From an uncultured Collinsella sp. (GTDB lineage: Bacteria > Actinomycetota > Coriobacteriia > Coriobacteriales > Coriobacteriaceae): a DNA stretch of 64,000 nucleotides. The stretch lies in the NCBI GenBank assembly GCA_902493375.1, contig CABUPH010000002.1, forward strand, positions 144,934-208,933. Direction: 5' to 3'. A program made the translations under genes and the position numbers. This document shows, one piece after another, positions 16,203 to 25,256 of this stretch. Under the pieces are notes generated by a model. It saw nothing but the letters and a program-made list of their open reading frames with translations, did not search any database and was not told the origin of the DNA. Position 1 is the first letter of the stretch, and every line of letters begins with the position of its first letter.

Positions 16203-18860
16203 ATGAGTGCTGACTACCCGTCAATGACTACGGCCGAGATCCGCTCCAAGTTCCTCAACTTCTTTGAGGAGCGCGGTCTTAAGCTCTATCCTTCTTCGTC
16301 CCTCGTCCCCGACGATCCTTCGCTGCTGCTTGCTAACGCCGGCATGAACCAGTTTAAGGAGTATTACCAGGGCAAGAAGACCATGAAGGAGATCGGCGCG
16401 ATCTCCTGCCAGAAGTGCGTCCGCACCAACGACATCGATTGCATCGGCGAGGACGGCCGTCACCTGTCCTTCTTCGAGATGCTCGGCGACTTCTCCTTTG
16501 GCGGCGTCTCCAAGCAGCAGGCCTGCGCTTGGGCCTTTGAGCTCATCACCAAGGAGTTCAAGCTGCCGCTCGATCGCCTGTACTTCACCGTCTTTACCGA
16601 GGACGACGAGACCCATGACGTGTGGCGCTCCCTGGGCGTTGCCGAGGATCACATCTCGCGCCTGGGCGAGGACGACAACTTCTGGGCTGCTGGCCCCACC
16701 GGCCCCTGCGGTCCGTGCTCCGAGATCTACTTTGACATGGGCGAGGAGGTCGGTTGCGGCAGCCCCGACTGCAAGCCCGGCTGCGACTGCGACCGCTTCC
16801 TTGAGTTCTGGAACCTCGTGTTTACCCAGTACGACCGCCAGGAGGACGGCTCCATGCCGGAGCTGCCGCACCGCAACCTCGATACGGGCATGGGTCTGGA
16901 GCGCATGGCCGCTATCATGCAGCACAAGACCGCCAACTACGACGGCGATCTGATGCAGCACCTCATCAAGCTCGGTGAGGAGATCAGCGGCAAGACCTAT
17001 GACGCCGACGATTACTCCGGAGCCAGCCGCTCCCTGCGCATCATCGCCGACCACTCCCGTGCCGTGGACTTTATGATCTCCGATGGCATCCTGCCCGGCA
17101 ATGAGGGTCGCGAGTACGTCCTTCGCCGCCTGCTCCGCCGTGCTGTGTTCCACGGTCGCCTGCTGGGCATCGAGGGCGCCTTCCTGACCAAGTTCATTGA
17201 CGAGGTCAACGCCCAGATGGGCGAGGCCTATCCCGAGCTGCTCAAGAACGTCGCACTCGTCAAGGGTATCGTCGCTTCCGAGGAGGAGCGCTTCTCCACG
17301 ACACTCGATAACGGTCGCGTCTACCTGGACGAGGCCCTGGCCGCGCTTGCAGAGGGCGCTGTCCTTCCGGGCGACGTTGCCTTTAAGCTGCACGACACCT
17401 TTGGTTTCCCCATCGACCTGACCGTCGAGATTGCCGGCGCCGCTGGCCACGACGTCGATATGGACGGCTTCACCGCCTGCATGGAGGACCAGAAGGCCCG
17501 CGCTCGCGCCAACGCCAAGGGCGACGCCTGGGGCAGCTTCAACGACGTGTGGGTCGAGCTTTCGGACAAGGTCGCCGCGACCGAGTTCGACGGCTATGAC
17601 AACGATGTGATCGAGGGTGCCAAGGTTGTCGCCATCGTGCGCAACGGCGAGTCCGTCGAGTCCGCTGCCGCCGGCGAGGACGTTGAGGTCGTTCTCGACC
17701 GCACTCCGTTCTATGCCGAGATGGGTGGCCAGCAAGGCGATGCCGGCAAGCTTTCCGCCGAGGGCGTTGTTCTGACCGTTGCCGACACCAAGAACCACAA
17801 CGGTCTGTATGCCCACGTCGCGCACGTTGTCGATGGCACGCTGACTGTCGGTGCCGCTGTGACCGCCACGCTCGACGCCGAGCGCCGTGGCTTCCTGCGC
17901 CGCAACCACACCGCCACCCACCTGCTCGACGCCGCGCTTAAGCAGGTCCTGGGCGAGCATGTCTCCCAGGCCGGCTCGCTGGTGACGCCTGAGCACCTGC
18001 GCTTTGACTTCACGCACTTCGAGGCCCTGTCCTCCGAGCAGCTCAAGGCTGTCGAGGACCTGGTCAACCAGCAGATCTTCGCCTCCAAGCCGGTCGTGAC
18101 CCGCGTCATGGGCATTGACGAGGCCAAGGCCGCCGGTGCTGTCGCCCTGTTTGGTGAGAAGTATGGCGACGTCGTCCGCGTTGTCTCCGTGAGCGCCGAG
18201 GACCAGCCGTTCTCCCGCGAACTCTGTGGTGGCACCCATGCCGCCAACACCGCCGAGATCGGCCTGTTCAAGATCATTTCTGAGTCCTCCACGGGCTCTA
18301 ATGTCCGCCGTATCGAGGCCGTGACTTCTAAGGGTGCCCTCGACTACATGGCCGACCGTCTGGCGCTCGTCGACTCCGCTGCTGCTGCGCTCAAGTGCCG
18401 CGTGGATGAGGTTCCCGCCCGCGTGGAGAACCTGCAGGCCGAGCTGCGCGAGACGTCCAACAAGCTCAAGAAGGCGCTCACCGGTGGCTCCTCCGACGCT
18501 ATCTCTAGCGCCATCGAGGGCGCCGTCGAGCTCGACGGCTACAAGCTCGTCGTCGCTGAGCTCCAGGGCCTTGAGGCTGCTGACCTGCGAAACGTCTGGG
18601 ATACCGTGCACCAGAAGGTTGCCGGTCCTGTCGCTTGCGTCGTCGCCAGCGTGACTGAGAAGGGCACCCCGGCCCTGCTCGCCGCCGGCTCTGATGACGC
18701 CGTCAAGGCCGGTTTCCACGCCGGCAACGTGATCAAGCAGATCGCGGGCCTGGTCGACGGTCGTGGCGGCGGCCGTCCCAACATGGCCCAGGCCGGTGGC
18801 AAGAACGCCGCCGGCATCGCCGATGCCCTCGTGGCCGCTAAGACCGCGCTCGGCGCCTAA
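16203..18860 (+). CDS. alaS: Alanyl-tRNA synthetase
   Basis: Charges tRNA-Ala and clears Ser/Gly mischarging. It has 885 residues. The class II catalytic core is at residues 1-250. The editing domain has the zinc motif HTATH (569-573) and CGGTH (675-679). A C-Ala domain ending with GGGRPNMAQAGG follows. The start at 16203 is fixed by GAGGAGA 8 bases upstream and by the family N-terminus (TAEIRSKFLNFFEERG). It begins the run alaS-ruvX-mltG. Confidence 0.98.
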   Translation: MSADYPSMTTAEIRSKFLNFFEERGLKLYPSSSLVPDDPSLLLANAGMNQFKEYYQGKKTMKEIGAISCQKCVRTNDIDCIGEDGRHLSFFEMLGDFSFGGVSKQQACAWAFELITKEFKLPLDRLYFTVFTEDDETHDVWRSLGVAEDHISRLGEDDNFWAAGPTGPCGPCSEIYFDMGEEVGCGSPDCKPGCDCDRFLEFWNLVFTQYDRQEDGSMPELPHRNLDTGMGLERMAAIMQHKTANYDGDLMQHLIKLGEEISGKTYDADDYSGASRSLRIIADHSRAVDFMISDGILPGNEGREYVLRRLLRRAVFHGRLLGIEGAFLTKFIDEVNAQMGEAYPELLKNVALVKGIVASEEERFSTTLDNGRVYLDEALAALAEGAVLPGDVAFKLHDTFGFPIDLTVEIAGAAGHDVDMDGFTACMEDQKARARANAKGDAWGSFNDVWVELSDKVAATEFDGYDNDVIEGAKVVAIVRNGESVESAAAGEDVEVVLDRTPFYAEMGGQQGDAGKLSAEGVVLTVADTKNHNGLYAHVAHVVDGTLTVGAAVTATLDAERRGFLRRNHTATHLLDAALKQVLGEHVSQAGSLVTPEHLRFDFTHFEALSSEQLKAVEDLVNQQIFASKPVVTRVMGIDEAKAAGAVALFGEKYGDVVRVVSVSAEDQPFSRELCGGTHAANTAEIGLFKIISESSTGSNVRRIEAVTSKGALDYMADRLALVDSAAAALKCRVDEVPARVENLQAELRETSNKLKKALTGGSSDAISSAIEGAVELDGYKLVVAELQGLEAADLRNVWDTVHQKVAGPVACVVASVTEKGTPALLAAGSDDAVKAGFHAGNVIKQIAGLVDGRGGGRPNMAQAGGKNAAGIADALVAAKTALGA

Positions 18861-18877
18861 GAATCTAGGTAGTCGCT

Positions 18878-19306
18878 GTGGTCGCGCTTGCGCTGGACAT
18901 AGGGGAGACCAGGATCGGCATCGCCGTCTCGAGCCGTGATGGCAAGATGGCGATGCCTGTCAAGGTGCTCCCGGCTGCAGAGGTCACCGGTATGGCCAAG
19001 ACGTTCCGCTACCTGGTTGAGGACTATGAGCCCGATATCCTGGTAAGTGGGCGTCCCCTGACCATGGCCGGTGAGCCCGGCCCCCAGGCTGAGCGTGTTG
19101 CCGCTGTGGCGCAAAAGATTGCCGACGAGCTCGATCTTCCGTTGGAGTTTGAGGACGAGCGTCTGTCCTCGCAAGAGGCTAAGCGTATCCTGCGCGAGCA
19201 GGGACTCAACGAAAAGCAGATGAGGGGCAGGATTGACATGATTGCCGCCAGCCTGTTTTTGCAGACGTGGCTTGATCGTAAAAACGAGGAGGTTTCGCAT
19301 GCCTAG
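18878..19306 (+). CDS. ruvX: Holliday junction resolvase-like RuvX (YqgF)
   Basis: A 142-residue RNase H-fold protein involved in pre-16S rRNA 5' processing, earlier called a putative Holliday junction resolvase. ALDIGETRIGIA at residues 4-15 holds the first acidic residue, and FEDERLSS and IDMIAAS supply the others. GTG start. Its end overlaps mltG by 8 bases. This is the usual position between alaS and mltG in Actinobacteria. Confidence 0.94.
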   Translation: MVALALDIGETRIGIAVSSRDGKMAMPVKVLPAAEVTGMAKTFRYLVEDYEPDILVSGRPLTMAGEPGPQAERVAAVAQKIADELDLPLEFEDERLSSQEAKRILREQGLNEKQMRGRIDMIAASLFLQTWLDRKNEEVSHA

Positions 19307-20732
19307 CGCTCCCGATCCGCGCCAGCAGAATCGTACACGTCAGCCGGCGTCGCGCCTTGGCCAGCCTGGCCAGCGTCCGGCACAGCCGACGCAGCGCGCA
19401 GCTCAGCCTGCTGCGCGCCCTGTGCAGTCCTCCCCTCGTTCGGCCCAAGCTGTTCAACGGACGGGTCAGCAGCCTTCTGCTCGTTCGGTTCAGCATCCGG
19501 CTTCTCACGCGGCTCAGCACCCCACTGCTCGTACGGCCCAGCCTGTTGGCGGTACCCGCTTTAAGCAGCAGGCACCTACCCAGCGAACGCAGGCCCCCCA
19601 ATCACATTCGCATCACGCTCGCGGCTCGCATGGCGTTGCTCCGGCGACCCGCTCGAGCTACAACACGCATGCTCGTCGCGGTGCCCAAAAGAAAAGCTCC
19701 CCGGTTCCCATGATCATCGGCGTTGTGGTGGCGGTGCTCGCGCTTGCTGCGATCGCTTTCTTTGTTGTGCCGACCGTCAAGGGCTTCTTTGCCGGTGAGG
19801 ATACGAAGGTCACGGCTGGTCAGCAGGTTACGGTGACCATTCCCGACGGTGCTTCGGGCGATACGATCGCCTCGATTCTCTCCGAGAACCATATCGTCGA
19901 AAACCCCAAGGATTACTATGCGGCGGTGAAAAAGCTCAACGCCGATATGTCGCTTAAGCCTGGCACCTACTCGTTCACCACGCTCATGGATGCGACCAAG
20001 GTTGTTCAGCAGCTCATGGAAGGTCCCAACGCGGGCTCCAATGCGCTGACTATCCCTGAGGGCCTAACGGTCGATCAAGTCGCCGACCGTGTGGCCCAGG
20101 CCTACGACGGCATCTCTAAGGAAGACTTCCTCAACCAGGCCAAGGCCTCCAACTACGTGGACGACTATAGCTTCCTTAAGGGCGCCGCCAACGACTCGCT
20201 TGAGGGTTTCTTGTTCCCCAAGACTTATTCGTTGGGCGATTCGCCGACGGCCGATGACGTGATTCGTGCTATGCTCGATCAGTTTAAGACCGAGTACAAG
20301 TCGCTTGACTTTGCGAGCTGCGAAGCCAAGATCAAGGAGCGCTATGGTGTGGAGATGTCCGACTACGACATCGTCAACTTGGCCTCTATCGTTGAGCGCG
20401 AGGGCCTCAACGCCGATCAACGTGCGCACGTGGCCTCGGTCTTCTACAACCGCCTTGCCGGCAAGCTCGACGGTCTGCGCTATCTCAACAGCGATGCGAC
20501 CATGATGTATGTCACCGGTGGCGAGGTTACCGCCGACGACCTGCAGAGCGATAGTCCGTATAACACCTATAAGCACGAGGGCCTGCCGCCCACGCCCATC
20601 TGCTCTCCGTCGCTCGAGGCGCTTAAGGCCACGCTTGAGCCGACCGACTCCGATGACCTGTATTTCTACATTACGCAGGACGAGGAGTACTTCTCGCAAA
20701 CCTACGAAGAGCATCAACAGTCTTGGAATTAG
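19299..20732 (+). CDS. mltG: Endolytic peptidoglycan transglycosylase MltG (YceG)
   Basis: Cleaves nascent glycan strands and sets their length. It has 477 residues. The cytoplasmic N-terminus (about 1-135) is very rich in Gln, Pro, Ala and Arg. One membrane helix lies near 136-160 (PMIIGVVVAVLALAAIAFFV), and the YceG domain lies outside. The catalytic Glu is E366 in SIVEREG. The start has GAGGAGG 6 bases upstream. The long disordered N-terminus is common in Actinobacteria. Confidence 0.94.
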   Translation: MPSAPDPRQQNRTRQPASRLGQPGQRPAQPTQRAAQPAARPVQSSPRSAQAVQRTGQQPSARSVQHPASHAAQHPTARTAQPVGGTRFKQQAPTQRTQAPQSHSHHARGSHGVAPATRSSYNTHARRGAQKKSSPVPMIIGVVVAVLALAAIAFFVVPTVKGFFAGEDTKVTAGQQVTVTIPDGASGDTIASILSENHIVENPKDYYAAVKKLNADMSLKPGTYSFTTLMDATKVVQQLMEGPNAGSNALTIPEGLTVDQVADRVAQAYDGISKEDFLNQAKASNYVDDYSFLKGAANDSLEGFLFPKTYSLGDSPTADDVIRAMLDQFKTEYKSLDFASCEAKIKERYGVEMSDYDIVNLASIVEREGLNADQRAHVASVFYNRLAGKLDGLRYLNSDATMMYVTGGEVTADDLQSDSPYNTYKHEGLPPTPICSPSLEALKATLEPTDSDDLYFYITQDEEYFSQTYEEHQQSWN

Positions 20733-20733
20733 C

Positions 20734-21231
20734 ATGAGGATTTTTAGCCCCAAACGATACGTTGCCTCGGTCGATCGCATCGACCTTGATACCCTGTGGG
20801 CCGACGGCAAACGCGCCATTCTGCTCGATCGCGATAACACCCTGGTGCCGCGCGACACCGAGCAGGTTCCCGCCGCGGTTTCCGCTTGGCTCGATGCCGC
20901 CCGCGCCAAAGGCTTTAAGCTGTGCATGGTGTCCAACAACTGGCATCGCGACCAGGTCATGAGCTCTGCACGCGAGCTGGGACTCGAGGCCATCAGCCAC
21001 GCCATGAAGCCGGCGCCGTTTGCCCTCAAGGCGGGTCTTAAGCGCCTCGGCGCCACAGCCGACGAGGCGGTGCTGATCGGTGATCAGCTCTACACTGATG
21101 TGTGGAGCGGCAATTTTGCCGGCGTCGATACTATCCTGGTTAAGCCGCAGGCAACCCAGGACCTGTGGTACACGCAGATCTTCCGTATCTTTGAGCGCCG
21201 GGCCCTGCGCGACCTTCCCTGCGAGGAATAG
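20734..21231 (+). CDS. yqeG: YqeG-family HAD phosphatase
   Basis: A 165-residue HAD IIIA-type phosphatase. Motif I is LLDRDNTL (D32, D34), motif II MVSNN and motif III IGDQLYTD. The start is one base after the mltG stop. Relatives in Firmicutes sit before aroE; here it stands where aroE and aroC occur in many Actinobacteria. Its substrate is unknown, but phosphatidylglycerophosphate-type activity has been described for related proteins. Confidence 0.85.
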   Translation: MRIFSPKRYVASVDRIDLDTLWADGKRAILLDRDNTLVPRDTEQVPAAVSAWLDAARAKGFKLCMVSNNWHRDQVMSSARELGLEAISHAMKPAPFALKAGLKRLGATADEAVLIGDQLYTDVWSGNFAGVDTILVKPQATQDLWYTQIFRIFERRALRDLPCEE

Positions 21232-21239
21232 GTTTCGCC

Positions 21240-21773
21240 ATGTCTCAGCACATCAAACACGGCTGCGACCATATCTTCTTTATCGGCTTTTTGGGCGCGG
21301 GCAAATCGACACTCGCGCGCAACGTCGGCACTATGTTCAAGCGGCGTTTTATCGATACCGACCGCCTGGTCGTGCGCCGTTGCGGCAAGTCGGTAACCGA
21401 GATTTTTGAGACCGAGGGCGAGGATCGTTTTCGCGAGCTCGAGACCTCGGCGCTCCGTTCGCTCCAAAGCGAGCGCAGCCTGTTGGTTTCGTGCGGGGGC
21501 GGTATCGTCGAGACGCCGGTGAATATTGAGTTGATGCACGAAATGGGTACGTGTGTGTACCTCGAGGGCGACTTCGAGGATTCGATTCGCCAGATTCGTC
21601 GGTCCGACACGCGCCCCGATTTCCGCTCGCCCGAGCATGCCGCGCGCCTGTTTGAGCATCGCCGTCCGCTGTATCGACAGGCCGCCGACCTTACCCTTGA
21701 TATTCGCAACAAGTCCTTCGAGGACGTTTCCTACCTTTGTGCCGAGATGCTTTTGGAGCGTGGACTGCTATGA
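21240..21773 (+). CDS. aroK: Shikimate kinase
   Basis: Phosphorylates shikimate at the 3-hydroxyl. It has 177 residues. The P-loop GFLGAGKST is at 16-24. The shikimate-site residues are present: DTDRLV, FRELE, CGGGIV and a C-terminal RRPLYRQAA. The enzyme looks intact. It overlaps the aroB-like gene by 4 bases (ATGA). It is odd that the partner is degenerate (next entry) and that no other aro gene is here, so the physiological substrate may need testing. Confidence 0.85.
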   Translation: MSQHIKHGCDHIFFIGFLGAGKSTLARNVGTMFKRRFIDTDRLVVRRCGKSVTEIFETEGEDRFRELETSALRSLQSERSLLVSCGGGIVETPVNIELMHEMGTCVYLEGDFEDSIRQIRRSDTRPDFRSPEHAARLFEHRRPLYRQAADLTLDIRNKSFEDVSYLCAEMLLERGLL

Positions 21774-22879
21774 TTCGCCGTCAACTGATCAATTTCCAAA
21801 ACCGCAGCGTCGATGTCCGTGTCGGATTGGGTGCGTTCGATGAGCTTTCGCGCATGTTTGCCTCGGCCGTGGGCAAGCCTAAGCGCGCGATGGTGGTTTG
21901 GAACGACGCCACATCCGAGCGTTTTGGCGAGGTCGTCGAGCATGCGCTGGTCGACGCCGGCTTTGCCGTGTCGCTGCTCGTCTTCGAGGTTTCGCCTGCC
22001 GGCGCTACGCTGGCCGATGCCGATACCGTCTTTGGCGCCCTGTCGGCTAACGGCATTACCTGCGACGATTTGGTTGTCGCCGTTGGCGATGCCTCAACCT
22101 GCTCGGTTGTTAGCTGGTGCGCCAACCAGTGGTGCGGTCGCACCGAGTGCGCGCTGCTGCCGACGACGTTCGACGCCATGCTCACGGTCGCGACGACCAT
22201 GAAGCCGCTCGTCGCCTCGTCGGCCAATGCGCTTCCCGCTATCGCGTTTCGTCCCGAACCGGGCTTGGTCGTGTGTGACCTCGACCTTGTTCGCGAGACG
22301 GACCCCGAGGACCTCAAGCTCGGCTTTGTGGTACTTGTTGGCACCATGCTTTCGAGCAGCAAGTCCCGCTGGAATCAGTTTATTGAGACCGTCCCCGAGA
22401 TTCTCGCGGGCGAGGAGGTCGCACTCGTCAATGCCGTCCAATGGTCTCAGACTGCCCGCAAGGACGTGCTGACGGCCACGAACCCGAGCGCTCGCCATGC
22501 GCTCGATTTTGGCAAGACGGGGGAGCGCACCCTGCGCGCTTGCTTGGGCGATGCCGCTTCGCAGGTCCCTGCCTATCAGCTGTTATCCGAGGGCATGCGC
22601 TTTGAGGCGCGCCTAGCACATGATGCCTGCGATTTCGATATCGATTACGTCTTTGAGGTCGATGACTGCCTGGAGGACTTTGGTATCGAGGAACTTGCCT
22701 TCGATCTGGAGCCTGCCGCATATATCGAGGAGTTCCGCAGGCAGCAGTTCGCGCGCTCAAACCGCAGCATGCTGCCGCTGCCCGCGGCACTCGGCGCCAT
22801 TCGCCTAACGAACGTTGAGGACGAGGTTCTTGAGCGCCATGCTCACGCCTACTTGGCTTCTCGCAAAGAACTTCTCTAA
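21770..22879 (+). CDS. AroB-like protein lacking the 3-dehydroquinate synthase zinc ligands
   Basis: A 369-residue protein with the length and position of 3-dehydroquinate synthase directly after aroK. By eye the AroB blocks can be followed, but key residues are changed. The GGGVxGD loop reads VAVGDAS. The AEVIK segment reads FVVLVGT. NxGHTxGHA reads DFGKTGERT. HGEAVAxGM reads YQLLSEGM. Thus all three zinc ligands (Glu, His, His) are absent. The frame is open and its codon use matches its neighbours, so it is translated and maintained. It may be a pseudoenzyme with a new role or an early stage of loss in a host without the full shikimate pathway. Confidence 0.75.
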   Translation: MIRRQLINFQNRSVDVRVGLGAFDELSRMFASAVGKPKRAMVVWNDATSERFGEVVEHALVDAGFAVSLLVFEVSPAGATLADADTVFGALSANGITCDDLVVAVGDASTCSVVSWCANQWCGRTECALLPTTFDAMLTVATTMKPLVASSANALPAIAFRPEPGLVVCDLDLVRETDPEDLKLGFVVLVGTMLSSSKSRWNQFIETVPEILAGEEVALVNAVQWSQTARKDVLTATNPSARHALDFGKTGERTLRACLGDAASQVPAYQLLSEGMRFEARLAHDACDFDIDYVFEVDDCLEDFGIEELAFDLEPAAYIEEFRRQQFARSNRSMLPLPAALGAIRLTNVEDEVLERHAHAYLASRKELL

Positions 22880-22916
22880 GTTTTATTGACATCCATCGTC
22901 TTTCGTATCATGTTGA

Positions 22917-22987
22917 GGGGCGGGTTTCCAATCGGTTGCGGATCGCATGCGATTCCGTCGTTCGGTTGAGACCCGTCCCGTCTTTTT
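22917..22987 (+). terminator. Terminator after the aro block
   Basis: GGGGCGGGTTTCCAA at 22917-22931 can pair with TTGAGACCCGTCCC at 22966-22979 (a few mismatches). An inner hairpin GGATCGCATGCGATTCC lies between, and CTTTTT follows at 22982-22987. A TTGACA box at 22886-22891 precedes it, so it could alternatively be a leader terminator for the next gene. Confidence 0.65.
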
Positions 22988-23011
22988 AGAGACAACAAGA
23001 AAGGAATCTGC

Positions 23012-24142
23012 ATGTCTGAGTTTGCTGCCGGTCCCGCCGGTCGTATCGAGCGTGTCCGTGCCCTTATGGCCGAGCGTGGCTACGACGCCATCGTGGTACG
23101 CGACGAGGCCAACCTTCGTTGGCTTACGGGCGTGAAAGGCGTCTTCGACTACACCTTCGAGTTTCCGCACGCTGCGTTTATTACGGCCGACCAGTGCCTG
23201 TTCCACACCGACTCGCGCTACCTCAACAGCTTTGAGGAGAACACGCCCGCCGGCAGCCCTTGGGTCTACGACATGGACGAGGGCACCATCCCCGGTTGGG
23301 TCGCCGGCAAAATCGCGGCCAACAAGTGCCGCGTCTGCGCTGTCGAGGACGACATGCAGATCAACTTCTATCAGGGTATTCAGCGTGGTCTGGAGGATCG
23401 TTCCGTCGCCTGCATGCTGCCGCTGATGCATGCCGACATTCGCAAGATGCGCGCCATTAAGGACGCTGAGGAGATCGAGCTCATGCGCCATGCGCAGTCG
23501 ATCACCGACGCCGCCTTCCAGCACATGCTCGGCTTTATTAAGCCTGGTATGACCGAGAAGCAGGTTCGCAACGAGCTCGAGAACTTTATGTTCGCCAACG
23601 GCGCCGATAGCCTTGCCTTCGGCTCCATCGTGGCGAGCGGTCCCAACACCGCCAACCCGCATGCCGTGCCGAGCGACCGCGTGATCGAGAAGGGCGATTT
23701 CGTTCTTATGGATTACGGCGCGGGCTACTGTGATTACCGCTCCGACATGACACGCACCGTCGTGATGGGCGAGCCCACGCAGGAGCAAGTCGACCTGTAC
23801 GCACTCGTGCGCCGCACGCACGAGGAATGCGTCGCCGCCATCCATCCGGGCGTCGAGGGCAACGACATCTTTAAGCTCTCCAAGAAGATCATCGGCGATG
23901 CCGGCTATGGCGATTACTATAACCATGGCTTGGGCCACGGCGTCGGTATCGACATCCACGAGCTGCCCAACTTCAACCGCAGCAAGAACACCATCGAGGT
24001 CGGCTCGGTTATCACCATGGAGCCCGGCGTCTACCTGCCCGGCGTGGGCGGCGTGCGCCTGGAGGACTACGGCGTGGTCACCGAGAACGGCTACGAGCCC
24101 TTCACTAAGACCCCGCATGACCTGCACGTTATCGATTGCTAG
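23012..24142 (+). CDS. M24B metallopeptidase (Xaa-Pro aminopeptidase/dipeptidase)
   Basis: A 376-residue pita-bread peptidase that removes the residue before proline. An N-terminal creatinase-like domain (about 1-140) precedes the catalytic domain. Metal ligands are D234 and D245 (DYGAGYCDYRSDMTRT), His in GLGHGVGID, Glu in TMEPGVYLP and Glu in VRLEDYGVV. The ribosome site AAAGGAA is 6 bases before the ATG. Its place before efp is the conserved one. Whether it acts on dipeptides or longer peptides cannot be decided. Confidence 0.92.
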   Translation: MSEFAAGPAGRIERVRALMAERGYDAIVVRDEANLRWLTGVKGVFDYTFEFPHAAFITADQCLFHTDSRYLNSFEENTPAGSPWVYDMDEGTIPGWVAGKIAANKCRVCAVEDDMQINFYQGIQRGLEDRSVACMLPLMHADIRKMRAIKDAEEIELMRHAQSITDAAFQHMLGFIKPGMTEKQVRNELENFMFANGADSLAFGSIVASGPNTANPHAVPSDRVIEKGDFVLMDYGAGYCDYRSDMTRTVVMGEPTQEQVDLYALVRRTHEECVAAIHPGVEGNDIFKLSKKIIGDAGYGDYYNHGLGHGVGIDIHELPNFNRSKNTIEVGSVITMEPGVYLPGVGGVRLEDYGVVTENGYEPFTKTPHDLHVIDC

Positions 24143-24164
24143 TCTACTTCGGTAGATAGTTTGG

Positions 24165-24208
24165 GGCGGGGCGTTCGGATCGATTCGGACGTCCCGCGTT
24201 CTCTTTTT
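24165..24208 (+). terminator. Terminator after the M24 peptidase gene
   Basis: GCGGGGCGTTCG / TCGGACGTCCCGC stem (with G-T pairs) and a CTCTTTTT tail. Confidence 0.85.
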
Positions 24209-24239
24209 ATGCGCTCGCTGCAGGCGCCGTCTGCAAGTG

Positions 24240-24245
24240 TATAAT
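24240..24245 (+). promoter_or_regulatory. -10 element of the efp operon promoter
   Basis: A perfect TATAAT lies 58 bases before the efp start and just after a terminator. No good -35 box is visible at 16-18 bases. Confidence 0.5.
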
Positions 24246-24302
24246 TTCCATCGTATGTAATTTGGACGCTTGTGCGTTCTGCCCGTAACAAGAAAGGTCG
24301 CT

Positions 24303-24866
24303 ATGCCTACCATTTCTACCGCCGACTTCAAGAACGGCCTCGGTCTCCGCATCAAGGACAAGGTCTACACCATTGTCGAGTTCCAGCATGTCAAGCCGGG
24401 CAAGGGCGGCGCGTTTGTGCGCTACAAGACCCGCGACATCAAGAGCGGCCGCGTCGTCGAGAACACCTGCAACGCCGGCAGCAAGTTCGAGAGCGTCATG
24501 CTCACCACCCGTGAGTTCCAGTACCTCTACAACGATGGCACCGACTACATCTTCATGGACAACGAGTCCTATGAGCAGGTTCCCGTTCCCGAGGACATGG
24601 TGGGCGAGAACTCCAAGTGGCTGCGCGAGAACGACGTCTGCCAGCTGCTCTTCGCCGACGATGAGCTCATGGGCGTGACCCCGCCGATGTTCATCGAGAC
24701 CACTATCGTCCAGACCGACCCGGGCTTTAAGGGCGACACCGTCCAGGGTTCCACCAAGCCGGCCACGATCGACACCGGCGCTGTTATCCAGGTCCCCATG
24801 TACCTCAATGAGGGCGAGGTCATCAAGGTTGACACCCGCGACGGCAAGTTCGTCTCCCGCGTCTAG
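24303..24866 (+). CDS. efp: Elongation factor P
   Basis: Relieves ribosomes stalled at polyproline stretches. It has 187 residues in three beta-barrel domains. The loop that reaches the peptidyl-transferase centre, VKPGKGGAF, carries K34, the residue modified in many bacteria. The start follows AAAGGTC and matches the family N-terminus. It opens the run efp, Asp23-like, nusB, xseB, tlyA, nadK, recN. Confidence 0.97.
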   Translation: MPTISTADFKNGLGLRIKDKVYTIVEFQHVKPGKGGAFVRYKTRDIKSGRVVENTCNAGSKFESVMLTTREFQYLYNDGTDYIFMDNESYEQVPVPEDMVGENSKWLRENDVCQLLFADDELMGVTPPMFIETTIVQTDPGFKGDTVQGSTKPATIDTGAVIQVPMYLNEGEVIKVDTRDGKFVSRV

Positions 24867-24890
24867 CAACCAACTCTTCTAGGAGGATTC

Positions 24891-25253
24891 ATGCCCCAGG
24901 AAATCAAGATTGACGGCATCGGCATTTCGCCCGATGTTCTGACCGCCATCGTCTCGCGCGCCGTGTCCGATGTCGAGGGCATCGCCTCCGTTGGCGTCAA
25001 GGACCTTGCCACCAACCTTGTCTCCATGATGCTCTCGTCCAAGGCCCCCGCTTCCGAGCCGGCGGTCGAGGCCGAGGTCGTCGGCGACAAGCTCGCACTC
25101 ACTGTGCGTGTCGTGGTGTTCTTTGGCTATCCGTTCAAGAAACTCGCCGAGGCCGTTCGCGCCGCAGTGGTCGCCGCCATCGATGCCCAGGTTGGCGTTG
25201 AGGTCGAGCGCGTTGACGTTTGCATCGACGGCCTCGTTTTCCCCAAGGAGTAA
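24891..25253 (+). CDS. Asp23/Gls24-family protein
   Basis: A 120-residue protein of the Asp23 (DUF322) family. The signature PDVLTAIVSRAVSDVEGIASV is followed by a variable stretch and VVVFFGYPFKKLAEAVR. Members are envelope-stress-linked scaffold proteins. AGGAGG is 5 bases before the ATG. It stands between efp and nusB, its usual place in many Gram-positives. Confidence 0.88.
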   Translation: MPQEIKIDGIGISPDVLTAIVSRAVSDVEGIASVGVKDLATNLVSMMLSSKAPASEPAVEAEVVGDKLALTVRVVVFFGYPFKKLAEAVRAAVVAAIDAQVGVEVERVDVCIDGLVFPKE

Positions 25254-25256
25254 CCT

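Noticed and set aside
16221..18719. Very long open frame (832 codons) on the minus strand within alaS
   Set aside because: It is the antisense shadow of a strongly codon-biased gene. It has no ribosome site and no recognisable domain, and alaS has all family motifs.
19242..19306. Possible frameshift between ruvX and mltG
   Set aside because: The 8-base overlap is normal translational coupling. Both proteins are full length with their own starts.
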